Of a stretch of DNA of 64,000 nucleotides, positions 34,027 to 45,501 are shown piece by piece. Made by a program: the position numbers and the translations under genes. The notes beneath the pieces were generated by a model. That model was not told the origin of the DNA and did not search any database. It worked only from the letters and a program-made list of their open reading frames with translations. The stretch comes from Clostridium mediterraneense (GTDB lineage Bacteria; Bacillota; Clostridia; Clostridiales; Clostridiaceae), in assembly GCF_900091705.1 (NCBI RefSeq), contig NZ_LT594785.1, positions 627,257 to 691,256 on the forward strand, read 5' to 3'. Position 1 is the stretch's first letter. The number at the start of each line of letters is the position of its first letter.

Positions 34027-34519
34027 GGAAAATTTCTACTAGAATATTTATTTTATAATAACAAATGATATGTTTAGAGGTGAAATTCCAATATAATAAG
34101 TAAATTTTAGATTATTTCTTTGGCTTTATTAAAGATTGAATTGTAAATTTAATAACAAATTTATTAAAGAGCGAACAAAATATCAATAAGCTAAAAACAA
34201 ACATTTAAAAATACTAGTAAAGTATTAGATAAATAGTTAAACATTTAAAAGTGTTTAAAGTTGTTAAATTTAATTGAAAAAAGTCGAAATATGTTGTAAA
34301 ATCTATATATGAAAGGCCAAAAAGTATTTACTTGAGGAAGGTTATAATATATAATTGGAAGTTAAAAATAAAATATTAGATCTCTCTAAAGGTAATACTT
34401 AGAAGTCAAAATATATTTTGGATTAAAAAGCTATTTAGGGTTTAGGATTAAGAAATTATACATATTTAGTGTGTTAGATAGCTTTTTAATGCAACAAAAG
34501 AAAAAAAGGAGTGATCTAA
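34027..34519. other. intergenic stretch upstream of amt
   Basis: About 490 AT-rich bases. The only structure recognised is the AAAAAGCTAT / ATAGCTTTTT pair at 34425-34487, listed separately. No clear promoter or coding frame. Confidence 0.55.
34425..34489 (+). terminator. candidate leader terminator (attenuator) of amt
   Basis: AAAAAGCTAT at 34425-34434 pairs with ATAGCTTTTT at 34478-34487, with T residues at the end of the stem. The loop is long (43 bases) and could hold alternative pairing. Clostridial nitrogen genes are often controlled by ANTAR-type antitermination; this hairpin would fit but the two-hairpin binding motif could not be confirmed. Confidence 0.4.
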
Positions 34520-35743
34520 ATGTTACCAGTACATCCAATGCCAGTTAACGCTGGGGATACAACATTTATGGTAATATCAACAGCTCTTGTTGCCTTAATG
34601 ACACCAGGACTTGCCTTCTTCTACGGTGGACTTGTAGAGAAGAAAAACTCAGTTACTATAATGTTACAATCATTTGTAGCTTTTGCTATAGTAACTATAA
34701 TGTGGATCTTTGGTGGATTTAGCTTAGTATTCGGTGACTCTGTTTCAGGAGCAGGAATTATAGGTAATCCAGCACAATTTTTCGCATTTAAAGATGTTAC
34801 ATTATTAACTAATGCAACATATGGCGGACATATTCCGTTCTTATTATACTTTATGTATCAATTAATGTTTGCAGTTATTACATTCCCATTAGCAACAGGT
34901 GCGTTTGCTAACAGAATGAAGTTTGGTGCTTATGTTAAGATACTTATTCTTTGGATGATCTTTATCTACTTCCCAGTAGCTCACTGGGTATGGGGTAACG
35001 GATTCTTAGCTAAAATGGGATTCGTTGACTTCGCTGGAGGAACTGTTATCCACGCAACAGCTGGATTTGGAGCTTTAGCATGTATTATCTTCTTAGGAAA
35101 GAGAAAATATGTTGGAAAGCACGGAAACTTAGGAATGGTTGCTTTAGGAACAGGTCTTCTATGGTTCGGATGGTATGGATTCAACTCAGGTGGAGTTCTT
35201 GGAGCTAACGAACTTGCAGCAGTAGCATTTGCTAACACAGCAATCGCAGCAGCTGTAGCTATGGTAGTATGGATGATTATCACATACTTCGAAGAAAAAC
35301 ACTTATCATTTGTTGAAGCAGTTACAGGATCAATCGCTGGACTTGCAACAATAACACCAGCAGCTGGATATGTTTCACCATTAGCAGCTGTAGCAATTGG
35401 TATAATCGCAGCAATCTGGTGCTTCTTATGTGTTAAATTCGCTAAGAAGATGGGTTGGGACGATGCTCTTGACGTATGGGGAACACACGGAATGGGAGGA
35501 TGTATCGGTTCAATATTAATCGGTGTATTCGCTCAATCAGCTATCAATGGAGTTCACGCTGGAGTACACCAATTCTTAGTACAATTATTCGGAGTTGTAT
35601 TAGTATCAGTTTACTCATTCATAGTAACATTCATAATTATCAAACTTGTTGATATGACAGGTAAGATAAGAGTTTCAGAAGAAACAGAAAAAGAAGGATT
35701 AGATAAGACAATCTTACATGAATCATTCAGTATTGATGAATAA
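34520..35743 (+). CDS. amt: ammonium transporter
   Basis: Amt/AmtB-family membrane channel for ammonium, 407 residues, about 11 membrane helices. Family marks: TPGLAFFYGGLVEKKN near the start, the PVAHWVWG segment, FAGGTVIHATAGFGAL, GFNSGG and the second twin-His region WGTHGMGGCIGSIL. The cytosolic tail is short. AAAGGAG ribosome binding site. No glnK/glnB gene follows, although Amt genes often pair with one. It stands 3' of the urease operon on the same strand but behind a strong terminator, so it is a separate unit; many C-ending codons suggest high expression. Confidence 0.95.
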   Translation: MLPVHPMPVNAGDTTFMVISTALVALMTPGLAFFYGGLVEKKNSVTIMLQSFVAFAIVTIMWIFGGFSLVFGDSVSGAGIIGNPAQFFAFKDVTLLTNATYGGHIPFLLYFMYQLMFAVITFPLATGAFANRMKFGAYVKILILWMIFIYFPVAHWVWGNGFLAKMGFVDFAGGTVIHATAGFGALACIIFLGKRKYVGKHGNLGMVALGTGLLWFGWYGFNSGGVLGANELAAVAFANTAIAAAVAMVVWMIITYFEEKHLSFVEAVTGSIAGLATITPAAGYVSPLAAVAIGIIAAIWCFLCVKFAKKMGWDDALDVWGTHGMGGCIGSILIGVFAQSAINGVHAGVHQFLVQLFGVVLVSVYSFIVTFIIIKLVDMTGKIRVSEETEKEGLDKTILHESFSIDE

Positions 35744-35763
35744 TCTAAACTTTTGATATAAGA

Positions 35764-35798
35764 AAAAGAGATGCCTCATTTGAGACATCTCTTTTTTT
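35764..35798 (+). terminator. intrinsic terminator of amt
   Basis: AGAGATG with CCTCA pairs with TGAG and ACATCTCT, one mismatch between the two halves, followed by a T run. Confidence 0.82.
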
Positions 35799-35893
35799 AT
35801 AAATAATTATTTATAAAGTTATAGTTCTAGTATAAAATTAAATTAGTTGCTAATAATAGTTAACTAATAATAATTATGGAGGTGTTATAAGGG

Positions 35894-36826
35894 ATGAATT
35901 TTAAACATATTGAGTTTTTAGAGAATAAAGTTATCCTTAAGGATATTAAAGATTTTAATATAAAACAGATTTGTGAGTCTGGCCAATGTTTTAGATGGAA
36001 AAAGGAAGCTGATAATAGATATATTGGAGTAGCTTATGAAAGAGTTTTAGAAGTAGAGCAAATAGATAATGATGTTATTTTACATAATACAAATGAAGAA
36101 GATTTTAAAAATATTTGGCTTAGATATTTTGATTTAGAGACAGATTATTCAAAGATAAAAGAAGAACTTTCTAAGGATGAAATTTTAAGAAAATCTGTTG
36201 AATATGGATATGGAATAAGAATATTAAATCAAGAACCTTTTGAACTTGTAGTTTCATTTATTATATCAGCTAGAAATAGTATTCCTGTTATAAGTAAGAC
36301 TATCAATAATATATGTGAAAGATGGGGAAATAAAATAATATATAAAGGCAAAGAATATTATACTTTTCCTAGAAAAGAAGTGTTAGCTAAAGCTACATTA
36401 GATGAAATAAAAGAAATTGGAGGTTCATTTAGAAGTAAGTATATAGTTGATACAGTAAATAAAATTAATAAGGCAGAACTAATAAGACAAGGCAAATTAG
36501 AGGTAGAAGAAAAAGAAGAGTTTATTAAAATGTATGACTTAGAAAGAATAATGAATTTAAGTGATGATGAATGTCATAAAGCTCTTCAAAATTATATGGG
36601 GATAGGATCAAAAGTTGCTGATTGTATTATGTTATTCTCAATGGAAAAACATTCAGCTTTTCCAGTTGATATTTGGGTAAGGAGAGCAATGATGTATTTT
36701 TATAATGCAGAAGAAGCATCATTACCTAAAATAAGAAAGTTTGCTAGAGATAAATTTAAAGAGCTATCAGGAGCAGCTCAACAGTATTTATTCTATTATG
36801 CTAGAGAAAATAGTATAAAGTTATAA
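35894..36826 (+). CDS. 8-oxoguanine DNA glycosylase (Ogg1 type)
   Basis: Base-excision repair enzyme removing 8-oxoguanine and nicking the strand. Of 310 residues, the OGG N-terminal domain (ICESGQCFRWKK, GVAYERVLEV) leads into a helix-hairpin-helix domain with LQNYMGIGSKVADCIMLFSM, where the Lys after GIGS is the expected catalytic residue and FPVDIWVRRAM carries the catalytic Asp. This eukaryote-like Ogg is known from clostridia. GGAGGTGTTATAAGGG precedes ATG. Monocistronic. Confidence 0.9.
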   Translation: MNFKHIEFLENKVILKDIKDFNIKQICESGQCFRWKKEADNRYIGVAYERVLEVEQIDNDVILHNTNEEDFKNIWLRYFDLETDYSKIKEELSKDEILRKSVEYGYGIRILNQEPFELVVSFIISARNSIPVISKTINNICERWGNKIIYKGKEYYTFPRKEVLAKATLDEIKEIGGSFRSKYIVDTVNKINKAELIRQGKLEVEEKEEFIKMYDLERIMNLSDDECHKALQNYMGIGSKVADCIMLFSMEKHSAFPVDIWVRRAMMYFYNAEEASLPKIRKFARDKFKELSGAAQQYLFYYARENSIKL

Positions 36827-36852
36827 AAATATATAACGATATATTTTTATAA
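36826..36852 (+). terminator. weak intrinsic terminator
   Basis: AAAAATATAT pairs with ATATATTTTT over a 4-base loop. The stem is purely A/T, so efficiency is doubtful. Confidence 0.45.
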
Positions 36853-37173
36853 ATAATAAATGTATGATTTTAAAAAGTTTAACTTATAAAACATGCATTT
36901 ATTTTATTATTAGATTTATTTATTTTATAATTTTAAATTTAATAACTAAAATGTATTTAAAATTATCTTAATATAAGGATTATATACTTATAAAAAGGAT
37001 GTAATAAATATTGAAATAAAAATGAAATATATACATAAATAATTTATTATAATATTATATAAACTAATATTGTATGAATTTAAAGATGAAATAATAACAT
37101 AAAAATTTATAAGGTGAATAAAAGATTTTGGTAGAATTAAAAATAACCTTTTAATTTAGAAGGGAGTGACTTT
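36853..37173. other. intergenic stretch, about 320 bases
   Basis: Extremely AT-rich with no coding frame, RNA motif or convincing promoter recognised, apart from the AAGGGAG ribosome binding site at its end. Confidence 0.6.
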
Positions 37174-37890
37174 ATGAGTAATAAGAAAAAGTACATAATA
37201 GCTGCGGTTATTGTTATTGCTGTTATTATAGCAGCAATACCTTTTATGGGTGATATACAAAGACTATGGCATGTTCTAGATGATGTTGAAAATGTTAAAA
37301 GAATAGTACTGAGCTATGGAAGCTATAGTTTCTTAGTATTTATTTTGATACAAGTAATTCAAATAGTTGTATTTATTATTCCAGGAGAAATAGTACAAAT
37401 TGCTGGTGGATATATTTTTGGACCTCTTTTAGCTTTTATTTTATGTATGACTGGTTCAATAATAGGTAGTTTAATAACTTTCAGTATAGGTAGAAAGCTT
37501 GGAAAACCTTTTGTAAAGAAGATTGCCAGTGAAAAAACTCATTGGATCATAAATAAATTGGAATCAAGTAAACATAAGAAAAATGGTAAGGAAAATCATA
37601 ATAAACCTGCAACAATAATGTTTATTCTTTATGTTATCCCTGGATTACCAAAGGATGTATTAGGTTATATTAGTGGTATTTCTGATTTAACTTTAAAAGA
37701 GTTTTTAGTTATATCAACAGTAGGTAGAATTCCGGGGGTATTTATGTCTTGTTTCTTTGGGGATCAAATATCTATGAAGAATATGGATGTTTTAATAGGT
37801 TTTGTTATAGTTTTTGCAATTGTATTTGCGATAGCTTTCTTTTATAGTAGAAAACATATTGATAAACTTAAAAAAGATAGTGAGGAGTAA
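37174..37890 (+). CDS. TVP38/TMEM64 (DedA-like) membrane protein
   Basis: Integral membrane protein of 238 residues with about five hydrophobic segments. The SNARE-associated/VTT domain is seen in IIPGEIVQIAGGYIFGPLLAFILCMTGSIIGS and FILYVIPGLPKDVLGYISG. A 25-residue hydrophilic insert rich in Lys, Asn and His lies between (SSKHKKNGKENHNK). Family members are linked to lipid scrambling or ion-coupled transport; no specific role can be given. The stop codon lies in a hairpin shared with the convergent neighbour. Confidence 0.87.
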   Translation: MSNKKKYIIAAVIVIAVIIAAIPFMGDIQRLWHVLDDVENVKRIVLSYGSYSFLVFILIQVIQIVVFIIPGEIVQIAGGYIFGPLLAFILCMTGSIIGSLITFSIGRKLGKPFVKKIASEKTHWIINKLESSKHKKNGKENHNKPATIMFILYVIPGLPKDVLGYISGISDLTLKEFLVISTVGRIPGVFMSCFFGDQISMKNMDVLIGFVIVFAIVFAIAFFYSRKHIDKLKKDSEE

Positions 37891-37907
37891 TCTTCACTAT
37901 CTTTTTC
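37870..37907. terminator. bidirectional terminator overlapping two gene ends
   Basis: AAAAAGATAGTGA pairs with TCACTATCTTTTT. It covers the 3' ends of both the TVP38 gene and the convergent DUF1461 gene, whose stops are 6 bases apart. Confidence 0.85.
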
Positions 37908-38553
37908 TTATTAATTTATTTATTAGTAATGTTTCTATTAATAATAGTAATAGAACAGATATTACACAAATCATAAAGAAGTTTTCAGGAAGAATATTTA
38001 TTATTGAGTCATTAACTGAGCTGAACATCCAATAGTCATTATTGAATACTATAGAGTGAAATTTATTAAATAGGGTAGAGAAGTCTAAGAAAATAAATAT
38101 TACAGATATAAGTATTATTGATATTACTATTGAGTTAAAATATTTTTTTATTTGATATCTTTCATTATTTAAATTTGTTTTTAAAATAGTGTGGTTGCTG
38201 AAAAATTTTCTGTTAATCATTAATGTAAAGAATAGAAGTAAAATTATAAATGCTATTAGATGTAGTGTGAAAAAGATTTTTTTTACTTCAAAAAAATGAA
38301 TTGCAGCAGTATCACTTAGGGTGAAGTTATTAAATTCTAGCTTGTATATCAAAGGATTTCTTAAATAGCTTATTATATTGTTATAGTCTGTTAGAATATT
38401 GTTAAGTCCCATAGAAAGTTTAGATGAAGTATTATTAAATATGGTAAAGTATTTAAAGATAAAATTACTATTAAAGATTATTATTATATTGGTACATAGT
38501 AGAAATATAAATCCTAATATAGCTAAGCTAAAGTTTTTTATATATTTTGACAT
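37897..38553 (-). CDS. TIGR01906/DUF1461-family membrane protein
   Basis: 218 residues with a hydrophobic helix near the start and three more in the second half. The segment FHSIVFNNDYWMFSSVNDSIINILPENFF is the family hallmark (an extracytoplasmic FHEIVF...W.F.P..D.LI..LPE pattern). Function unknown; in Firmicutes the family is widespread. AAAGAAAGGA precedes ATG on the reverse strand. Convergent with the TVP38 gene and divergent from groES. Confidence 0.82.
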   Translation of the reverse strand: MSKYIKNFSLAILGFIFLLCTNIIIIFNSNFIFKYFTIFNNTSSKLSMGLNNILTDYNNIISYLRNPLIYKLEFNNFTLSDTAAIHFFEVKKIFFTLHLIAFIILLLFFTLMINRKFFSNHTILKTNLNNERYQIKKYFNSIVISIILISVIFIFLDFSTLFNKFHSIVFNNDYWMFSSVNDSIINILPENFFMICVISVLLLLLIETLLINKLIRKR

Positions 38554-38747
38554 AGTTAAATCCTTTCTTTCTTAGATAAGTATATTTTGATTATTGCCTA
38601 AAATTGTGAAAATATATCATTAGAGTTATAATAAATAAATATAGATTTAAAACAAAGATATTTAGAGGAATTTAAAGAGATTATAATTTAATTAATATAA
38701 ATGGTATTTATTGGTTATAATATAAGGTAAAAAAGGAAAGTTTATTA

Positions 38748-38776
38748 TTGAAATTATTTAATATTTCTAATATTAT
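38748..38776 (+). promoter_or_regulatory. sigma-A promoter of groESL
   Basis: TTGAAA at 38748-38753 and TATTAT at 38771-38776 with 17 bases between, ending 10 bases before the CIRCE element. Confidence 0.78.
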
Positions 38777-38786
38777 AATAGTAATG

Positions 38787-38813
38787 TTAGCACTCAAAGG
38801 AATAGAGTGCTAA
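38787..38813. promoter_or_regulatory. CIRCE operator (HrcA binding site)
   Basis: TTAGCACTC-N9-GAGTGCTAA is an exact match to the consensus. It sits at the transcription start, so HrcA should repress groESL until heat or unfolded protein load releases it. The gene for HrcA is not in this window. Confidence 0.98.
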
Positions 38814-38862
38814 ATTGATGAATAAGATTAACTATATAAGTAATTATAAGGAGGGGTTTTAA

Positions 38863-39147
<285 letters not shown>

Positions 39148-39151
39148 GTAG

Positions 39152-40792
<1,641 letters not shown>

Positions 40793-40803
40793 CAAATAAA
40801 AAT

Positions 40804-40839
40804 AAGGAGATATCTTTTTAGATATCTCTTTATTTTTTT
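40804..40839 (+). terminator. first terminator of groESL
   Basis: AAGGAGATATC pairs with GATATCTCTT and is followed by ATTTTTTTT. Confidence 0.85.
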
Positions 40840-40874
40840 TATAAAATTTAAATAAATATTTCTAGTTAAAGTGT

Positions 40875-40923
40875 AAGAAGGGTTTATATATTTATGAAAA
40901 TAGACTCTTCTTATTTTTATTTA
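40875..40923 (+). terminator. second, tandem terminator
   Basis: AAGAAGGGTTTA pairs (two G-T pairs) with TAGACTCTTCTT across a 14-base loop and is followed by ATTTTTATTTA. It backs up the first terminator and shields the pilus genes from groESL read-through. Confidence 0.7.
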
Positions 40924-41135
40924 TATTAAAAATTAAATAGAAAACATTATTAAATTAAAAAAATATAATAAATTTAAAAAATATATTAAATCTTAGTAAA
41001 AAATATAAATTAAACTATGGAATTGAACGATAATATAGTGTAATATTAAATAGAATAAAATGTAAAATTAACAAATAAAAGTAATAGGTGTATACAAATA
41101 TGTAGATAAAAGTAGAATTTTAGAGGAGGTGGCAT

Positions 41136-41903
41136 ATGGTTTTTATTGTTTTTGTATTTGCAGTGGTAATTGGAAGCTTTTTAAATGTTTGTATTTATAG
41201 AATTCCAGCAGAAAAATCAGTGGTAAGTCCGCCATCTAGTTGTGGAACATGTAATAAGAGACTTGCTATAAAAGATTTAATACCTATTTTTAGTTATCTT
41301 TTCTTAAAAGGAAAGTGTAGATACTGTAATTCAAAGGTTAGTATAAGATATTTACTTGTTGAAATTTTTACAGGGATTTTAATTAGCATAATATATTTGA
41401 ATTTTGGTTTAACATATTTGTTTTTTAAATATTCAATATTAACCTTCTTTTTAATAGTTATAGCACTTATAGATTATGATACTACGGATGTTTATGCAGT
41501 TACTACAATACCTGCTATTATTTTAGGAATAATTTTTGCAGTTATTGAGAGTTTTAATGGAGCTATAAGTATAGGTAGTTATTTTATTAATTTATTTTAT
41601 GCTTTGCTTGGAGGATTAATCTGTTTTGTAGTTATAGCTGGAATATGTTATTTAACAGGAGCTATGGGTGAGGGGGATATAGAGATTGCTGTCCTAGGAG
41701 GAGTTTTTATAGGATGGAAACTTAGTATTTTTATGCTTTTATTCTCATTTATTATAGGTGGAATTTTAGGAGTAAGTTTAATTTTATTAAGAAAAAAGAA
41801 GAAAACAGATTATATACCTTTTGGACCAAGTCTAGCTATAGGTATTTATGTAATGTTTAATTTAGGAATTAATTTTATTAATAATTATATATATAATTTT
41901 TAA
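41136..41903 (+). CDS. pilD: type IV prepilin peptidase
   Basis: Membrane aspartic protease (family A24) that removes the short basic leader of prepilins and usually N-methylates the new end; 255 residues. The N-terminal cytosolic loop carries the two CxxC pairs (CGTCNKR and CRYCNSK) of the bifunctional enzymes. Catalytic Asp are in ALIDYDTTDVY and GEGDIEIAVLGG. About seven to eight membrane helices. AGAGGAGGTGG ribosome binding site. First gene of the pilus locus; all prepilins downstream have matching KKKG/(F,L,Y,A) sites. Confidence 0.94.
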   Translation: MVFIVFVFAVVIGSFLNVCIYRIPAEKSVVSPPSSCGTCNKRLAIKDLIPIFSYLFLKGKCRYCNSKVSIRYLLVEIFTGILISIIYLNFGLTYLFFKYSILTFFLIVIALIDYDTTDVYAVTTIPAIILGIIFAVIESFNGAISIGSYFINLFYALLGGLICFVVIAGICYLTGAMGEGDIEIAVLGGVFIGWKLSIFMLLFSFIIGGILGVSLILLRKKKKTDYIPFGPSLAIGIYVMFNLGINFINNYIYNF

Positions 41904-42027
41904 TTTTAATGTCGATATTAAACAAACGATAATTATTGTTTTTTATGTCATATAACAATACAATAAAAGTATAAAATTATAAATTATGTAAAATAATAGT
42001 TTGAAATGTGAATTTAAGAGGGATATG

Positions 42028-43710
42028 ATGGCGAGAAAAAGAGTAAGAATTGGTGACTTATTAATAGAGCATAAAAAGATAACAAATCTTCAATTACAGT
42101 CAGCATTAGAAATACAAAGAAATACTGGGAGAAGAATAGGGGAGATATTAATAGAAGAAGGGCTTGTAACAGAGGATGATATAATGTCGACTTTAGAGCA
42201 ACAGTTAGGTATAGAGAGAGTTGACCTAAGTATGTTGATAGTTGATAAAGAAGTTACAAAGCTTTTAAATGAATCTATTTGTAAAAGACATATAGTCTTT
42301 CCTTTTGGTATTAATCATAAGGAGAATAAGATAAAGATAGCATTTGCAGATCCTTTAAATATTTTTGCAATTGATGATATTAATTTTACAACAGGTCTAG
42401 ATATTGAGGCGTACATAGCAAGAAAAGAGGATATTGAAACAACTGTTGAGAGATATTATTCAGGAAGAAATGTTCAAAGTGCAGCAAAAGAGCTTTCAAA
42501 AGAAAAACAAGTTAATAAAAAGAAAAAAGATGATGAGATTGATGATATTAAGAATGCACCAGCAGTTAAAATGGTAGATCAGATATTAACTGATGCTATT
42601 AAAAGAAAAGTATCAGATATTCATATTGAGCCTTATGAGGAAGTTATAAGAGTTAGATATAGAATAGATGGGATGTTAAAAGAAATTCTTAATATAGATA
42701 TTGATGCATTAAGTGCAATAATTACAAGAATTAAGATACTAGCTGATATGAATATAGCAGAGAGAAGGATTCCTCAGGACGGAAGAATTGTTACTACTAT
42801 TGATGGAGTTCCTGTTGATATGAGAGTTTCTAGTATTCCTTTAATTACTGGAGAGAAGGTAGTTATAAGAATACTTGATAAAAGTAATTATAAAATTGGG
42901 AAAGAAAAGCTTGGAATGAGTAAAGAGATGCTAAAAAAACTTGATGATATAGTATCCTCTCCATATGGAATAATACTTGTTACTGGGCCAACTGGAAGTG
43001 GTAAATCTACTACTTTATATACTGTTTTAGCTGAGCTTAATGATGGTAAGAAAAATATTACTACTATAGAAGACCCTGTTGAATATACTGTTGAAGGTAT
43101 AAATCAAGTTCATGTTAATTCAAAAGCTGGTCTTACTTTTGCAGCAGGACTTAGGTCTATGTTAAGACAAGACCCTGACATAATAATGATTGGGGAGATG
43201 AGAGATAGTGAAACAGCACAAATAGGGGTTAGAGCTGCGATTACAGGTCACTTAGTTTTAAGTACATTACATACAAATGATGCTGCTTCATCTATTTTAA
43301 GATTAGTAGATATGGGAGTTGAACCTTATCTTGCAGCAACAGCTATAAAAGGAGTTATTGCTCAAAGGCTTGTTAGAAAGATATGTCCAAGCTGTAAGGA
43401 AGAATATCAAGCTAGTGATCATGAGAAAGAAATACTTGGTTTAAGTTTGGAGGAAGATGTAATTTTAAGTAGAGGTAAAGGTTGTGTAGCTTGTGGACAA
43501 CTTGGTTATAAAGGGAGAATAGGTGTTTATGAGGTTTTACAAGTTGATAGAGAGCTTAAGGATCTTATAATAACAACTAAAAATTCAGATGTTTTAAAAG
43601 ACTTAGCAGTTAAAAAAGGCATGAAGACTTTAGCTATGAGCTGTCAGGAATTAGTTCTTCAAGGTTTAACAAGTATTAGTGAGTTAATTTCACTTATGTT
43701 CTTAGAATAA
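42028..43710 (+). CDS. pilB: type IV pilus assembly ATPase
   Basis: Hexameric motor that powers pilin insertion; cytosolic, 560 residues. The N-terminal T2SSE-N/MshEN domain (RVRIGDLLIEHKKITNLQLQSAL, then IGEILIEEGLVTEDDI) precedes the ATPase part: Walker A GPTGSGKSTT, Asp box, Walker B IIMIGEMRDSETA, His box HLVLSTLHTNDA, and a four-Cys zinc site (CPSC and CVAC). The long frame allows TTG at 42001, but AAGAGGGATATG puts the start at 42025 or 42028. A PilT-type retraction ATPase is not present in the window. Confidence 0.94.
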   Translation: MARKRVRIGDLLIEHKKITNLQLQSALEIQRNTGRRIGEILIEEGLVTEDDIMSTLEQQLGIERVDLSMLIVDKEVTKLLNESICKRHIVFPFGINHKENKIKIAFADPLNIFAIDDINFTTGLDIEAYIARKEDIETTVERYYSGRNVQSAAKELSKEKQVNKKKKDDEIDDIKNAPAVKMVDQILTDAIKRKVSDIHIEPYEEVIRVRYRIDGMLKEILNIDIDALSAIITRIKILADMNIAERRIPQDGRIVTTIDGVPVDMRVSSIPLITGEKVVIRILDKSNYKIGKEKLGMSKEMLKKLDDIVSSPYGIILVTGPTGSGKSTTLYTVLAELNDGKKNITTIEDPVEYTVEGINQVHVNSKAGLTFAAGLRSMLRQDPDIIMIGEMRDSETAQIGVRAAITGHLVLSTLHTNDAASSILRLVDMGVEPYLAATAIKGVIAQRLVRKICPSCKEEYQASDHEKEILGLSLEEDVILSRGKGCVACGQLGYKGRIGVYEVLQVDRELKDLIITTKNSDVLKDLAVKKGMKTLAMSCQELVLQGLTSISELISLMFLE

Positions 43711-43738
43711 ATTTTTATTTTAAAAGGAGGGAGAAAAG

Positions 43739-44950
43739 ATGCCAAAGTTTAATTATAGAGCTATGAGTAGTGTTGGAGAAATTAAAGAGTATAAAAATTT
43801 CGAAGCAGATTCAATTGAAGATGTATATGCAATGCTCAAGTCAAATAATATGATGCCTTTGAATGTTGAAGAAAATCAGCAATCAGCAGAGATAAAATTT
43901 GATTTTGTAAGCAAGGTAAAGCTTAGAGATATAGCAATCTTTTGTAGGCAGTTTTCAACTATGCTAGAAGCTGGGGTTACTATAAATGCTTCTGTTAATA
44001 TGCTTGCTGAACAATTGCCAAATAAAAAATTAAAGATAGTTTTATCAGTAATTGATGAAGATATTAAAAAGGGTGAAGCTTTATCAGTAGCTATGGGAAA
44101 ACATGAAGATTATTTTCCATCTCTTCTTATAAGCATGGTAGAGGTTGGAGAAATGAGTGGTACTCTTGATTCAATTATGGCTAGAATGGCTGTTTATTAT
44201 GAAAAGCAACATAAGCTTAATGGAAAAATTAAAAATGCAATGATATATCCAGTTATTTTATCTTTAGTAACAGTTGCAGTAATGACAATCATTTTAGTAT
44301 TTGTAATGCCAATGTTTATTGAAATGTTTGAAAGTTCAGGAGCAGAGCTTCCTTGGACAACTAAGCTTACTTTAGCTATTAGTGATTTCCTTAGAGAACG
44401 TTGGTATATAGTAATTGCTCTTGTAGCAGCTATAAGTAGTGGATTCTGGTTCTATACAACAAAAGTTGAAAGTGGAATTAGAAATTATAATATTTATAAA
44501 TTAAGATATTCACCATTTAAGGAATTAAATCAAAAAGTTGTAGTATCAAGATTTACAAGAAGTTTAGCAACAGTTCTTTCAGCAGGGGTAACAGTTATAA
44601 ATGCCTTAGAAGTTGTTGGTGGAGTTCTTGGAAATAAATTTGCAGAAAATGAAATTAAATCAGTGAAAGAAAGAGTATTAAAGGGAGAAGGACTTGCTCA
44701 ACCAATAAAAGATACTGGAGTATTCCCATTAATGCTAAGCTCAATGGTTAAGATAGGTGAAGAATCTGGATCACTAGATGATATCTTATCAAAAACAGCT
44801 GATTTCTATGATGATGAACTAGATAGAGCAATTGAAGCTATAACTTCAATAATAGAACCAATAATGTTAGTTGTGATGGGGATAATAGTTGGATTCTTAA
44901 TAATTTCAGTATTAACTCCAATGTTTGAAATGTACCATACAATTGCTTAA
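43739..44950 (+). CDS. pilC: type IV pilus inner-membrane platform protein
   Basis: 403-residue membrane protein coupling the motor to pilin insertion. Two GspF/T2SSF repeats: the first from LRDIAIFCRQFSTMLEAGVTI, the second from VVVSRFTRSLATVLSAGVTVINAL, each followed by a membrane helix, and a final helix IMLVVMGIIVGFLIISVLTPMF. AAAGGAGGGAG ribosome binding site, 28 bases after pilB, so the two are one transcript. Confidence 0.94.
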   Translation: MPKFNYRAMSSVGEIKEYKNFEADSIEDVYAMLKSNNMMPLNVEENQQSAEIKFDFVSKVKLRDIAIFCRQFSTMLEAGVTINASVNMLAEQLPNKKLKIVLSVIDEDIKKGEALSVAMGKHEDYFPSLLISMVEVGEMSGTLDSIMARMAVYYEKQHKLNGKIKNAMIYPVILSLVTVAVMTIILVFVMPMFIEMFESSGAELPWTTKLTLAISDFLRERWYIVIALVAAISSGFWFYTTKVESGIRNYNIYKLRYSPFKELNQKVVVSRFTRSLATVLSAGVTVINALEVVGGVLGNKFAENEIKSVKERVLKGEGLAQPIKDTGVFPLMLSSMVKIGEESGSLDDILSKTADFYDDELDRAIEAITSIIEPIMLVVMGIIVGFLIISVLTPMFEMYHTIA

Positions 44951-45035
44951 CATAATAAAAATTTGTCTATATGAGCAAAAGCTCTTTAGAATATATAAAA
45001 ATTTAAATAAACAAAAATAAGGGGGAAGTTTTTTT

Positions 45036-45476
45036 ATGACAAACATTCTTAACAAAAAAAGAAAGAAAAAAGGATTTACACTAATAGAACTTGTTATTGT
45101 TCTAGCAGTTCTAGCGATAATAGCACTTATAGCAATACCTAATTTTACAAAGGTTAGAAATGATTCATTAACAAAAGCTGATATGAGATCAGGAGAACAA
45201 ATAGAAAAAATAACATTAATGGCAATTGCGAATCAAGATATAATAGTGCCGGAGAGTGGTTCTTTTAGTATTAATATTAATGGAGATAAGACACTTGGAA
45301 CACCTAGTGATTCTAAAATGTTTTCATCTAAAGGAAAGGAATCATATACAAGTATGATTCAAGAAATAAAGAAACCACAAGTAAATGGTAAAACTGCATA
45401 CAAGATAACAGTAAAAGATGATGGAAGTGTTGTAGTTACTTATTCAGATAATACTTCTATTACTAACACTAAGTAA
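45036..45476 (+). CDS. pilA: type IV pilin (first copy)
   Basis: 146-residue prepilin with leader MTNILNKKRKKKG and mature start FTLIELVIVLAVLAIIALIA, Glu at mature position 5. The N-terminal helix is almost identical in the next gene, while the C-terminal halves differ, so one arose by duplication. The head is small, without Cys pair, so no disulfide loop is expected. Strong AAGGGGGAAG ribosome binding site. Likely the major pilin or one of two alternatives. Confidence 0.93.
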   Translation: MTNILNKKRKKKGFTLIELVIVLAVLAIIALIAIPNFTKVRNDSLTKADMRSGEQIEKITLMAIANQDIIVPESGSFSININGDKTLGTPSDSKMFSSKGKESYTSMIQEIKKPQVNGKTAYKITVKDDGSVVVTYSDNTSITNTK

Positions 45477-45501
45477 AACTTAAATAATATTGGAGGATAG
45501 T

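Larger units (their letters stand above)
38554..38862. other. divergent intergenic region before groES
   Basis: Holds the groESL promoter and CIRCE operator, listed separately. The rest is AT-rich sequence in which nothing else was recognised. Confidence 0.7.

Noticed and set aside
34981-35283. Open minus-strand frame inside amt
   Set aside because: Antisense shadow of a conserved membrane protein, composition unlike neighbouring genes.
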